This document shows, one piece after another, positions 38,803 through 51,353 of a DNA stretch of 64,000 bases. How positions within the stretch are numbered: the stretch's first letter is position 1; the number at the start of each line of letters is the position of its first letter. The stretch is from Glandiceps talaboti (Eukaryota > Hemichordata > Enteropneusta > Spengelidae), in assembly GCF_964340395.1 (NCBI RefSeq), contig NC_135554.1:2661001-2725000 (forward strand). The letters are read 5' to 3'. The position numbers and the translations under genes are program-made. The notes under the pieces are model-generated. The model did no database searches. It saw nothing but the letters and a program-made list of their open reading frames with translations, and had not been told where the DNA came from.

Positions 38803-41800
38803 GAATGGACAGTGTTACATTAATAGTTCTAATGTTCTCTACAATGGACAGTGTTACATTAATAGTTCTAGTGTTCTCTACAATGGACATTGTTACATTA
38901 ATAGTTCTAGTGTTCTCTACAATGGTCAGTGTTACAGTAATAGTTCTAGTGTTCTCTAGAATGAACAGTGTTACAGTAATAGTTCTAGTGTTCTCTAGAA
39001 TGGATAGTGTTACATTAATAGTTCTAATGTTCTCTACAATGGATAGTGTTACATTAATAGTTCTAATGTTCTCTACAATGGACAGTGTTACAGTAATAGT
39101 TCTAGTGTTCTCTAGAATGGACAGTGTTACAGTAATAGTTCTAGTGTTCTCTAGAATGGACAGTGTTACATTAATAGTTCTAGTGTTCTCTAGAATGGAC
39201 AGTGTTACATTAATAGTTCTAGTGTTCTCTACAATGAACAGTGTTACAGTAATAGTTCTAGTGTTCTCTACAATGGACAGTGTTACATTAATAGTTCTAA
39301 TGCTCTCTACAATGGACAGTGTTACATTAATAGTTCTAATGTTCTCTAGAATGGACAGTGGTACATTAATAGTTCTAATGCTCTCTAGAATGGACAGTGT
39401 TACATTAATAGTTCTAGTGTTCTCTAGAATGGACAGTGTTACAGTAATAGTTCTAGTGTTCTCTAGAATGGACAGTGTTACATTAATAGTTCTAATGCTC
39501 TCTAGAATGGACAGTGTTACATTAATAGTTCTAGTGTTCTCTAGAATGGACAGTGTTACAGTAATAGATCTAGTGTTCTCTAGAATGGACAGTGGTACAT
39601 TAATAGTTCTAATGTTCTCTACAATGGACAGTGTTACATTAATAGTTCTAGTGTTCTCTACAATGGACAGTTTTACAGTAATAGTTCTAGTGTTCTCTAG
39701 AATGGACAGTGTTACAATAATAGTTCTAGTGTTCTCTAGAATGGACAATGTTACAGTAATAGATCTAGTGTTCTCTAGAATGGACAGTGGTACATTAATA
39801 GTTCTAATGTTCTCTACAATGGACAGTGTTACATTAATAGTTCTAGTGTTCTCTAGAATGGACAGTGTTACATTAATAGTTCTAATGTTCTCTAGAATGG
39901 ACAGTGTTACATTAATAGTTCTAATGTTCTCTAGAATGGACAGTGTTACATTAATAGTTCTAGTGTTCTCTAGAATGGACAGTGTTACAGTAATAGTTCT
40001 AATGTTCTCTAGAATGGACAGCGTTACAGTAATAGTTCTAGTGTTCTCTACAATGGTCAGTGTTACATTAATAGTTCTAATGCTCTCTAGAATGGACAGT
40101 GTTACAGTAAGTTCTAGTGTTCTCTAGAATGGACAGTGTTACATTAATAGTTCTAGTGTTCTCTAGAATGGACAGTGTTACATTAATAGTTCTAATGTTC
40201 TCTACAATGGACAGTGTTACATTAATAGTTCTAGTGTTCTCTAGAATGGACGGTGTTACATTAATAGTTCTAGTGTTTTCTACAATGGTCAGTGTTACAG
40301 TAATAGTTCTAGTGTTCTCTAGAATGAACAGTGTTACAGTAATAGTTCTAGTGTTCTCTAGAATGGATAGTGTTACATTAATAGTTCTAATGTTCTCTAC
40401 AATGGATAGTGTTACATTAATAGTTCTAGTGTTCTCTAGAATGGACAGTGTTACATTAATAGTTCTAATGTTCTCTACAATGGATAGTGTTACAGTAATA
40501 GTTCTAGTGTTCTGTAGAATGGTCAGTGTTACATTAATAGTTCTAATGTTCTCTAGAATGGACAGTGTTACATTAATAGTTCTAGTGTTCTCTACAATGG
40601 ACAGTGTTACATTAATAGTTCTAATGTTCTCTACAATGGACAGTGTTACATTAATAGTTCTAGTGTTCTCTACAATGGACAGTGTTACAGTAATAGTTCT
40701 AGTGTTCTCTAGAATGGACAATGTTACATTAATAGTTCTAATGTTCTCTACAATGGACAGTGTTACAGTAATAGTTCTAATGTTCTCTAGAATGGTCAGT
40801 GTTACAGTAATAGTTCTAGTGTTCTCTACAATGAACAGTGTTACAGTAATAGTTCTAATGTTCTCTAGAATGGTCAGTGTTACATTAATAGTTCTAATGT
40901 TCTCTAGAATGGACAGTGTTACATTAATAGTTCTAATGTTCTCTACAATGGACAGTGTTACAGTAATAGTTCTAGTGTTCTCTAGAATGGACAGTGTTAC
41001 AGTAATAGTTCTAGTGTTCTCTAGAATGGACAGTGTTACATTAATAGTTCTAGTGTTCTCTAGAATGGACAGTGTTACATTAATAGTTCTAGTGTTCTCT
41101 ACAATGAACAGTGTTACAGTAATAGTTCTAGTGTTCTCTACAATGGACAGTGTTACATTAATAGTTCTAATGCTCTCTACAATGGACAGTGTTACATTAA
41201 TAGTTCTAATGTTCTCTAGAATGGACAGTGGTACATTAATAGTTCTAATGCTCTCTAGAATGGACAGTGTTACATTAATAGTTCTAGTGTTCTCTAGAAT
41301 GGACAGTGTTACAGTAATAGTTCTAGTGTTCTCTAGAATGGACAGTGTTACATTAATAGTTCTAATGCTCTCTAGAATGGACAGTGTTACATTAATAGTT
41401 CTAGTGTTCTCTAGAATGGACAGTGTTACAGTAATAGATCTAGTGTTCTCTAGAATGGACAGTGGTACATTAATAGTTCTAATGTTCTCTACAATGGACA
41501 GTGTTACATTAATAGTTCTAGTGTTCTCTACAATGGACAGTTTTACAGTAATAGTTCTAGTGTTCTCTAGAATGGACAGTGTTACAATAATAGTTCTAGT
41601 GTTCTCTAGAATGGACAATGTTACAGTAATAGATCTAGTGTTCTCTAGAATGGACAGTGGTACATTAATAGTTCTAATGTTCTCTACAATGGACAGTGTT
41701 ACATTAATAGTTCTAGTGTTCTCTAGAATGGACAGTTTTACAGTAATAGTTCTAGTGTTCTCTAGAATGGACAGTGTTACAATAATAGTTCTAGTGTTCT

Positions 41801-44800
41801 CTAGAATGGACAGTGTTACATTAATAGTTCTAGTGTTCTCTAGAATGGACAGTGTTACAGTAATAGATCTAGTGTTCTCTAGAATGGTCAGTGTTACAGT
41901 AATAGTTCTAATGTTCTCTGCAATGGACAGTGTTACAGTAATAGTTCTAATGTTCTCTAGAATGGACAGTGTTACAATAATAGTTCTAGTGTTCTCTACA
42001 ATGGACAGTGTTACAGTAATAGTTCTAGTGTTCTCTACAATGGTCAGTGTTACATTAATAGTTCTAGTGTTCTCTAGAATGGACAGTGTTACAGTAATAG
42101 TTCTAGTGTTCTCTACAATGGTCAGTGTTACATTAATAGTTCTAGTGTTCTCTAGAATGGACAGTGTTACAGTAATAGTTCTAATGTTCTCTAGAATGGA
42201 CAGTGTTACAGTAATAGTTCTAGTGTTCTCTACAATGGTCAGTGTTACATTAATAGTTCTAATGCTCTCTAGAATGGACAGTGTTACAGTAAGTTCTAGT
42301 GTTCTCTAGAATGGACAGTGTTACATTAATAGTTCTAATGTTCTCTACAATGGACAGTGTTACATTAATAGTTCTAGTGTTCTCTACAATGGACAGTGTT
42401 ACATTAATAGTTCTAGTGTTCTCTACAATGGTCAGTGTTACAGTAATAGTTCTAGTGTTCTCTAGAATGAACAGTGTTACAGTAATAGTTCTAGTGTTCT
42501 CTAGAATGGATAGTGTTACATTAATAGTTCTAATGTTCTCTACAATGGATAGTGTTACATTAATAGTTCTAATGTTCTCTACAATGGACAGTGTTACAGT
42601 AATAGTTCTAGTGTTCTCTAGAATGGACAGTGTTACAGTAATAGTTCTAGTGTTCTCTAGAATGGACAGTGTTACATTAATAGTTCTAGTGTTCTCTAGA
42701 ATGGACAGTGTTACATTAATAGTTCTAGTGTTCTCTACAATGAACAGTGTTACAGTAATAGTTCTAGTGTTCTCTACAATGGACAGTGTTACATTAATAG
42801 TTCTAATGCTCTCTACAATGGACAGTGTTACATTAATAGTTCTAATGTTCTCTAGAATGGACAGTGGTACATTAATAGTTCTAATGCTCTCTAGAATGGA
42901 CAGTGTTACATTAATAGTTCTAGTGTTCTCTAGAATGGACAGTGTTACAGTAATAGTTCTAGTGTTCTCTAGAATGGACAGTGTTACATTAATAGTTCTA
43001 ATGCTCTCTAGAATGGACAGTGTTACATTAATAGTTCTAGTGTTCTCTAGAATGGACAGTGTTACAGTAATAGATCTAGTGTTCTCTAGAATGGACAGTG
43101 GTACATTAATAGTTCTAATGTTCTCTACAATGGACAGTGTTACATTAATAGTTCTAGTGTTCTCTAGAATGGACAGTTTTACAGTAATAGTTCTAGTGTT
43201 CTCTAGAATGGACAGTGTTACAATAATAGTTCTAGTGTTCTCTAGAATGGACAATGTTACAGTAATAGATCTAGTGTTCTCTAGAATGGACAGTGGTACA
43301 TTAATAGTTCTAATGTTCTCTACAATGGACAGTGTTACATTAATAGTTCTAGTGTTCTCTAGAATGGACAGTGTTACATTAATAGTTCTAATGTTCTCTA
43401 GAATGGACAGTGTTACATTAATAGTTCTAATGTTCTCTAGAATGGACAGTGTTACATTAATAGTTCTAGTGTTCTCTAGAATGGACAGTGTTACAGTAAT
43501 AGTTCTAATGTTCTCTAGAATGGACAGCGTTACAGTAATAGTTCTAGTGTTCTCTACAATGGTCAGTGTTACATTAATAGTTCTAATGCTCTCTAGAATG
43601 GACAGTGTTACAGTAAGTTCTAGTGTTCTCTAGAATGGACAGTGTTACATTAATAGTTCTAGTGTTCTCTAGAATGGACAGTGTTACATTAATAGTTCTA
43701 ATGTTCTCTACAATGGACAGTGTTACATTAATAGTTCTAGTGTTCTCTAGAATGGACGGTGTTACATTAATAGTTCTAGTGTTTTCTACAATGGTCAGTG
43801 TTACAGTAATAGTTCTAGTGTTCTCTAGAATGAACAGTGTTACAGTAATAGTTCTAGTGTTCTCTAGAATGGATAGTGTTACATTAATAGTTCTAATGTT
43901 CTCTACAATGGATAGTGTTACATTAATAGTTCTAGTGTTCTCTAGAATGGACAGTGTTACATTAATAGTTCTAATGTTCTCTACAATGGATAGTGTTACA
44001 GTAATAGTTCTAGTGTTCTCTAGAATGGTCAGTGTTACATTAATAGTTCTAATGTTCTCTAGAATGGACAGTGTTACAGTAATAGTTCTAGTGTTCTCTA
44101 CAATGGACAGTGTTACATTAATAGTTCTAATGTTCTCTACAATGGACAGTGTTACATTAATAGTTCTAGTGTTCTCTACAATGGACAGTGTTACAGTAAT
44201 AGTTCTAGTGTTCTCTAGAATGGACAATGTTACATTAATAGTTCTAATGTTCTCTACAATGGACAGTGTTACAGTAATAGTTCTAATGTTCTCTAGAATG
44301 GTCAGTGTTACAGTAATAGTTCTAGTGTTCTCTACAATGAACAGTGTTACAGTAATAGTTCTAATGTTCTCTAGAATGGTCAGTGTTACATTAATAGTTC
44401 TAATGTTCTCTAGAATGGACAGTGTTACATTAATAGTTCTAATGTTCTCTACAATGGACAGTGTTACAGTAATAGTTCTAGTGTTCTCTAGAATGGACAG
44501 TGTTACAGTAATAGTTCTAGTGTTCTCTAGAATGGACAGTGTTACATTAATAGTTCTAGTGTTCTCTAGAATGGACAGTGTTACATTAATAGTTCTAGTG
44601 TTCTCTACAATGAACAGTGTTACAGTAATAGTTCTAGTGTTCTCTACAATGGACAGTGTTACATTAATAGTTCTAATGCTCTCTACAATGGACAGTGTTA
44701 CATTAATAGTTCTAATGTTCTCTAGAATGGACAGTGGTACATTAATAGTTCTAATGCTCTCTAGAATGGACAGTGTTACATTAATAGTTCTAGTGTTCTC

Positions 44801-45813
44801 TAGAATGGACAGTGTTACAGTAATAGTTCTAGTGTTCTCTAGAATGGACAGTGTTACATTAATAGTTCTAATGCTCTCTAGAATGGACAGTGTTACATTA
44901 ATAGTTCTAGTGTTCTCTAGAATGGACAGTGTTACAGTAATAGATCTAGTGTTCTCTAGAATGGACAGTGGTACATTAATAGTTCTAATGTTCTCTACAA
45001 TGGACAGTGTTACATTAATAGTTCTAGTGTTCTCTACAATGGACAGTTTTACAGTAATAGTTCTAGTGTTCTCTAGAATGGACAGTGTTACAATAATAGT
45101 TCTAGTGTTCTCTAGAATGGACAATGTTACAGTAATAGATCTAGTGTTCTCTAGAATGGACAGTGGTACATTAATAGTTCTAATGTTCTCTACAATGGAC
45201 AGTGTTACATTAATAGTTCTAGTGTTCTCTAGAATGGACAGTTTTACAGTAATAGTTCTAGTGTTCTCTAGAATGGACAGTGTTACAATAATAGTTCTAG
45301 TGTTCTCTAGAATGGACAGTGTTACATTAATAGTTCTAGTGTTCTCTAGAATGGACAGTGTTACAGTAATAGATCTAGTGTTCTCTAGAATGGTCAGTGT
45401 TACAGTAATAGTTCTAATGTTCTCTGCAATGGACAGTGTTACAGTAATAGTTCTAATGTTCTCTAGAATGGACAGTGTTACAATAATAGTTCGTGTTCTC
45501 TACAATGGACAGTGTTACAGTAATAGTTCTAGTGTTCTCTACAATGGTCAGTGTTACATTAATAGTTCTAGTGTTCTCTAGAATGGACAGTGTTACAGTA
45601 ATAGTTCTAGTGTTCTCTACAATGGTCAGTGTTACATTAATAGTTCTAGTGTTCTCTAGAATGGACAGTGTTACAGTAATAGTTCTAATGTTCTCTAGAA
45701 TGGACAGTGTTACAGTAATAGTTCTAGTGTTCTCTACAATGGTCAGTGTTACATTAATAGTTCTAATGCTCTCTAGAATGGACAGTGTTACAGTAAGTTC
45801 TAGTGTTCTCTAG
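38803..45813. repeat. 3506-bp higher-order duplication in array A
   Basis: The blocks 38803-42309 and 42309-45813 each consist of a 1324-bp and a 2182-bp module; the second is 2 bp shorter because of an extra TTCGTG unit near 45490. Both share the rare change GTTTTCTAC (about 40270 and 43776) that I do not see elsewhere in the array, so they derive from one recent duplication. Confidence 0.85.
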
Positions 45814-47215
45814 AATGGACAGTGTTACATTAATAGTTCTAATGTTCTCTACAATGGACAGTGTTACATTAATAGTTCTAGTGTTCTCTACAATGGACAG
45901 TGTTACATTAATAGTTCTAGTGTTCTCTACAATGGTCAGTGTTACAGTAATAGTTCTAGTGTTCTCTAGAATGAACAGTGTTACAGTAATAGTTCTAGTG
46001 TTCTCTAGAATGGATAGTGTTACATTAATAGTTCTAATGTTCTCTACAATGGATAGTGTTACATTAATAGTTCTAGTGTTCTCTAGAATGAACAGTGTTA
46101 CAGTAATAGTTCTAGTGTTCTCTAGAATGGATAGTGTTACATTAATAGTTCTAATGTTCTCTACAATGGATAGTGTTACATTAATAGTTCTAGTGTTCTC
46201 TAGAATGGACAGTGTTACATTAATAGTTCTAATGTTCTCTACAATGGATAGTGTTACATTAATAGTTCTAGTGTTCTCTACAATGGACAGTGTTACATTA
46301 ATAGTTCTAATGTTCTCTAGAATGGACAGTGTTACATTAATAGTTCTAATGTTCTCTAGAATGGACAGTGTTACATTAATAGTTCTAGTGTTCTCTAGAA
46401 TGGACAGTGTTACAGTAATAGTTCTAATGTTCTCTAGAATGGACAGCGTTACAGTAATAGTTCTAGTGTTCTCTACAATGGTCAGTGTTACATTAATAGT
46501 TCTAATGCTCTCTAGAATGGACAGTGTTACAGTAAGTTCTAGTGTTCTCTAGAATGGACAGTGTTACATTAATAGTTCTAGTGTTCTCTAGAATGGACAG
46601 TGTTACATTAATAGTTCTAATGTTCTCTACAATGGACAGTGTTACATTAATAGTTCTAGTGTTCTCTAGAATGGACGGTGTTACATTAATAGTTCTAGTG
46701 TTCTCTACAATGGTCAGTGTTACAGTAATAGTTCTAGTGTTCTCTAGAATGAACAGTGTTACAGTAATAGTTCTAGTGTTCTCTAGAATGGATAGTGTTA
46801 CATTAATAGTTCTAATGTTCTCTACAATGGATAGTGTTACATTAATAGTTCTAGTGTTCTCTAGAATGGACAGTGTTACATTAATAGTTCTAATGTTCTC
46901 TACAATGGATAGTGTTACAGTAATAGTTCTAGTGTTCTCTAGAATGGTCAGTGTTACATTAATAGTTCTAATGTTCTCTAGAATGGACAGTGTTACAGTA
47001 ATAGTTCTAGTGTTCTCTACAATGGACAGTGTTACATTAATAGTTCTAATGTTCTCTAGAATGGACAGTGTTACATTAATAGTTCTAATGTTCTCTACAA
47101 TGGATAGTGTTACAGTAATAGTTCTAGTGTTCTCTAGAATGAACAGTGTTACATTAATAGTTCTAGTGTTCTCTAGAATGGACAGTGTTACATTAATAGT
47201 TCTAATGTTCTCTCT

Positions 47216-47642
47216 CTCATAATTTTAATAAAAATCACATTTATTTGAAAATTAACCACCCTACCTGGGATAGTTTGTTATGCTGAGTTCAAAAAGGGGT
47301 TTATTTTATGATTATATGTTGCCATGGTAACCAAAATCACCATAATATGTTAATCATTTTTCTAAAATTTGGCATAAAACATTGAAAAAAAATCAAATTT
47401 AGTGAAAAAATTTCCTTCTTTTTGGCATGTATGAGTTAGTGCTACCTGGTGTCACCAGGTGTGCCGTACACACATCATATACACAAAATGTTAGGCAATG
47501 AAAGCAACCAACTCACTAGTTTATTGTTTACATGACTTTGCCGAACGAATAGGAATAATCATTAATTTACAAGTTGATAAAATTTACACGAAGTTGACTT
47601 AAAAACAGAAAGGGTCATTGCAAATATTTTGTAATGCATGGT
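47216..47642. other. Intron beyond array A; X-box-like motif and palindrome
   Basis: Array A ends abruptly after AATGTTCTCTCTCTC. GTTGCCATGGTAAC at 47318-47331 matches the palindromic X-box consensus bound by RFX factors. ACCTGGTGTCACCAGGT at 47444-47460 is a perfect 8+1+8 palindrome. No gene is seen. Either motif may be chance. Confidence 0.35.
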
Positions 47643-48715
47643 ATAGTCCGGATTGTTTGTCTTGCTTTCAAGCAGACTACCGATACCGAGAGTTGATTGC
47701 TTTTATTTTGATACAATAACATGTACCACTGACGCAGTCAATATAAAAAGACGCAACAATGATGTTGTGTCTACCTGGAAAATTACACACATCGCGGCGA
47801 AAACACGTTCATATGGACATAGCACATGTCAGACGCACAGTGCAGTGAATACCTCACGCTCCCACGTCAAAATTCAAAACAAAATAAATAAATAAATAAA
47901 TGAAACAAAAAATTGCACTGTAAGACATGCCTAGCCATAGTTCTCTTCAGCATGTTCAAATTTTATTTTATTTTACGAGACAAAAATAGTTGTAGACGAT
48001 ATACGACACCATGACACACTGTTTTGGGTAGTTTTTTGAAAGATTACTTGACTTGACCTCGTTTCCTTCCCCAATACGAATTAGCACTTACGATTTTATG
48101 TGCATTTCACCTGTTTCTATTTCAATCGTGCACAATGAACCAAAAAACACAACACTCTAAAAAAATACTAGTATACACACTATACTTGCCCATCACAATA
48201 ATAACCTTTACCGAGCCAGTAAGCATGTAAATATAACTGAGTTCTCTGACCGATTTAGGAGTTCCACGGTTGTGGCTCATGATCAAAGTGAAATCGAAAA
48301 TTGTGTTTGAACTGATATAAAGAAGGCAAGTCAGCTTCATGATAATATTTTGTTTTGTTTTTGTTTTTGAACAATAATGCGTAGTCCGATTGTCTGTCTT
48401 GCTTTCAAACAGACTACTGAAAGTTGATTGCTTTTATTTTGATACATAGCATGAATCATTGTCGAAATCAACATTAAAAATACACAACGCTGTACTGATG
48501 TTGCAATTCAGTGTTGCCATTGTTGTGTCTACCTGGATCATGGCAAACACAGGTTCATATAGACACAACACAGTACAGTTACGTCAAAACAAAAAAATAA
48601 ATAAATAAAACAAAAATAAGACATGCCTGGCCAAAGTTCTGTTCAGCATGTTCAAATTTTATTTCATTTTACAACTAATACAAGGCAAATATAGTCGTAG
48701 ACGATACACCACGCC
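47643..48715. repeat. Diverged direct duplication, about 350 bp, 735 bp apart
   Basis: Segments 47643-48017 and 48381-48715 share, in the same order, TTGTCTTGCTTTCAA, AGTTGATTGCTTTTATTTTG, TGTTGTGTCTACCTGGA, an AAATAAATAAAT run, AGACATGCCT, CAGCATGTTCAAATTTTATT and GTAGACGATA. Many indels separate them. This looks like an old segmental duplication or two copies of an unclassified dispersed element. Open frames across it carry no domain. Confidence 0.75.
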
Positions 48716-50141
48716 ACATGTACAGTAAGTCTTCAGTACGAACGGGACGGGTACGTTTTTGAAAGACAATGAAACAGCTTCGCATTCGTGTCACTGTGTG
48801 GATGGTAATGAACCCAATCAAGAGAAAGTGAAATAAAGTGAGTACATAGTATTCAAGGTGGCTGGTTATCAGACAAAACTAAAAAGCCCAAAGTGTAAAA
48901 TAAGAAATTTATTCATAATTATCTGGAAAGTATTTGACGATTACGCGGCAAAACAAGACTAGCAATGTAGCGAAAGTGTTCGTTCTCGGTGAATTTAACC
49001 CTTGACCTAGTTTCATAAAGACGTCGACGGAAACGAGGTCAGTGTGACATATCATGCATGATCAACAACGTTTACATGAGAATACAACTAAATGTTGTCT
49101 AAACTTCAGTGGAAGAGAAATTCTGTTGATCAGACAACGACTATTTTCATTTTCTTAAAACATCATGAAGATAAGAAGCAAAATGTGACACTGACAGACA
49201 GGCTAGTCCGTTCGGTACCATACACATGAGGCACAAACATACCACCATGTGCATCTGGTTGACTGGGATTGATTGTGATCACGTAATATTTAGCACTAAC
49301 TTTATGCTGTTGCTTCCAAATATTATTGAACTGTAATCTTTCTAAACAAGTCATGGAAATTGCCAGAAACCTGATGATTTCATGACTGAATATGTTACGA
49401 TCAAAATTTCCCTTACCTTTAGTTAAATTTTCTGATGGGAAGCAACACAATCATTTAGTGTGACATCTGATAAGCGACATTGATGATGGGTACAGCGACG
49501 TAATTCGTAAACAAATCTAACGTTGCGTTGGTAACTATTATTTCTGTAAATGATCCTTAAATATCAAGTACACCTGTCTTCATAGCAAACAGAAATCTGA
49601 GGCCAAGTTTTGCAACGAATGGATACATCATTTGACTCCACCACAATGGCACACAAATATATTGTGAACAATAAAATAAGTACCAATAGCTCAAAAACCT
49701 GGCTCAATTTTATCACACTCGCACAGCTCTGAGCGCCTGCAGGGTGTCGGAAAAAAATTGATAATCTTTTCAGTAAACTTTGCAACACTGTATAATCAAA
49801 ATAATTGTACCTGTCAATGTACTGCTGCATAGTACAAATACTACTACTAAACACTTCGTGGAATAATATAATTACTTTGGACTGTACATTGTATTACATT
49901 ATGTTACATGAATTTGCTGAACGGCCAGCGAGGGATATTTGTTACAGAATGTTGTGAAAGTCTACGATGTTTTGAAAACAGCAGCGATTTGGGAATAATA
50001 TTACAAATATAAAATATAGTAAGGCTCATTGCTAATATTGTTTTCAGGGAATGTTATCGGCAACATTATAAATCATAACAGAGCAATGTATGTGGCCTAT
50101 TAACCTTGCTCGGTCATGATGCGAGCTGTTCAGACAAATAT
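48716..50141. other. Mostly single-copy intron; weak orphan-exon candidates
   Basis: This stretch has no obvious repeat. On the minus strand a piece at about 49739-49577 follows an acceptor-like CACCCTGCAG and ends at a donor-like ACAG/GTGTAC. It encodes a hydrophobic run, FELLVLILLFTIYLCAIVV, followed by two cysteines. A second piece at about 49350-49255 reads KVSAKYYVITINPSQ before a GTATGT. They could be exons of a nested or alternative gene, or chance. I do not annotate them as coding. Confidence 0.25.
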
Positions 50142-50157
50142 GGGGGGGGGGGGGGGG
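50142..50157 (+). repeat. Run of 16 G
   Basis: Sixteen consecutive G residues stand out in AT-rich DNA and could form a G-quadruplex. The next 350 bp (with repeated GGTCTAAAATG-like words) look like an unclassified dispersed repeat. No gene is seen from 50158 to 51221. Confidence 0.85.
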
Positions 50158-51220
50158 CTACTCCCTTATTTGAGTATACATTTATGTGCCGACCTTTTGG
50201 GTTCGTTTTCAAGCCATTTGGTCTAAAATGGGGTCAGGGTTTTTTCGAACTCAAGAGTCTAAAACAGGTCCACTTTGCATTATATTTGATTTTGCTTGGT
50301 CTAAAATGTGGCCCTTTGTCCTTTGTCAAATCGTAATTGCCATAAATTGCCCCAAAATGTAGCCTCCTAAGGAAAATGTATTTTGTTTAAACTTTATTCT
50401 AAAAAAACTCTGTAAATTAATGGTATAAAATGGGATATTGACTTTTGGTCAAGGTGAGTCTAAAATTGGGCCTATGACGACACACCCCTATCAGAGATGG
50501 CCACTGGTTCCGCCTCGGGAGAAATATTGGTAAGAGTCAAACTAGTCGTAAACATGTGAAGTCACAGTCAGTTACACTGGCATATAGAAATAAATAAAGT
50601 AGGTTCGAACAAACTCTATTGATTCCTGAGGATATTTCACACTGATCTATGTTTTGTCATTGCACAGAACTGCTAATAGTATATACAAACATTTAGACTT
50701 TTGTCGACAGGGCGCACTCCACAGTATAATGGCATATGTTCGATTTGAATTATTAAAAGTTCAGTTATTTAAGTGTGAAGTGTGCATAATTAGTAAGAAA
50801 TAAAATAATACTTATATTTATTTTCATATACAGAGGAGTAACCAAACTCTAAACTTTTACAACTTGAGCTTGAATGAGAAATGTCGCAAAATTAATTGAG
50901 TATTAAAACTTCAACTTCAGTGATATTCAACTAAAGTTCTCCCACACATTTTCATTATGATATAATATTACACCCCTTAACTTTTTCATTTTCCAGGCAT
51001 GCAATTTTGAAATGACTTTTATTATTGTTTAGACTCTCACAAATTGAATGCAGTATGTACAGATAAAATTGTGAAAGTGCGCCCTCAAACGTCCGCCGGC
51101 ATAGCAAATACATGCTCAAATGGATACATTTTATTGACAATAGGACCAAAAGGCACCATTCCTCTAAATTGTCTCTGACACATTGCTTTATTATTATATA
51201 ATATTTAAACCCCTCCACTT

Positions 51221-51221
<1 letters not shown>

Positions 51222-51261
<40 letters not shown>
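51222..51261. repeat. (TAA)n microsatellite
   Basis: About 13 TAA triplets lie just past the 3' end of a minus-strand LINE remnant. Short A/T-rich simple repeats often form the 3' tails of CR1/L2-type LINEs, so this may be the tail of the element at 51354-52327. Confidence 0.85.
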
Positions 51262-51263
<2 letters not shown>

Positions 51264-51353
51264 CTTTTATTATCAAAATGCTTTAAAATACACATCCTGA
51301 AATGTGACACTTTAAAAGTTTTTTAAATACATTAATATTTTCAGTCTTTCTTA

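Larger units (their letters stand above)
10444..47215. repeat. Giant 39-bp minisatellite (array A), about 940 copies
   Basis: A 39-bp unit fills 36.8 kb. Conserved parts are TTCTAGTGTTCTCTAGAA and ACAGTGTTACATTAAT, allowing for recurrent variants: AGA or ACA before ATGG; GGACAG, GGTCAG, GAACAG or GGATAG; CATTAAT, CAGTAAT or CAATAAT; TCTAGTG, TCTAATG or TCTGGTG; GTTCTC or GCTCTC. Thirty-nine bases equal 13 codons, so frames stay open on both strands: plus MFSRMDSVTLIVL, minus SILENTRTINVTL. Periodic 37-bp units, in which CAGTAATAG has become CAGTAAG, shift the plus frame and end each open run. I therefore treat all frames in it as non-coding. Units combine into higher-order repeats of hundreds to thousands of bases. 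The array lies inside the receptor intron between the TM and tail exons. Confidence 0.97.

Noticed and set aside
10444-47215. CRISPR array, suggested by regular short repeats
   Set aside because: Repeats are head-to-tail with no unique spacers, and the genome is eukaryotic.
10444-47215. Heat-shock or steroid-receptor elements in each unit (TTCTCTAGAA, TGTTCT)
   Set aside because: The TTC/GAA spacing is not the 2-base spacing of a heat-shock element, and TGTTCT is only a half-site. There is no support beyond a short word.
10453-47222. Long repetitive proteins such as repeats of MFSRMDSVTLIVL (plus) and SILENTRTINVTL (minus)
   Set aside because: Frames are open on both strands because the period is 39 bp, they end only where a unit is 37 bp, and they lack any start context or domain. 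They are not supported as genes.
47653-47895. 80-codon plus-strand frame
   Set aside because: It lies in a diverged duplicated segment, its counterpart at 48.4 kb is not open, and no domain is visible.
49163-49854. Minus-strand frames as full genes
   Set aside because: Only short parts look exon-like and there is no start, stop or homology to back a gene call. They are kept as a weak finding.
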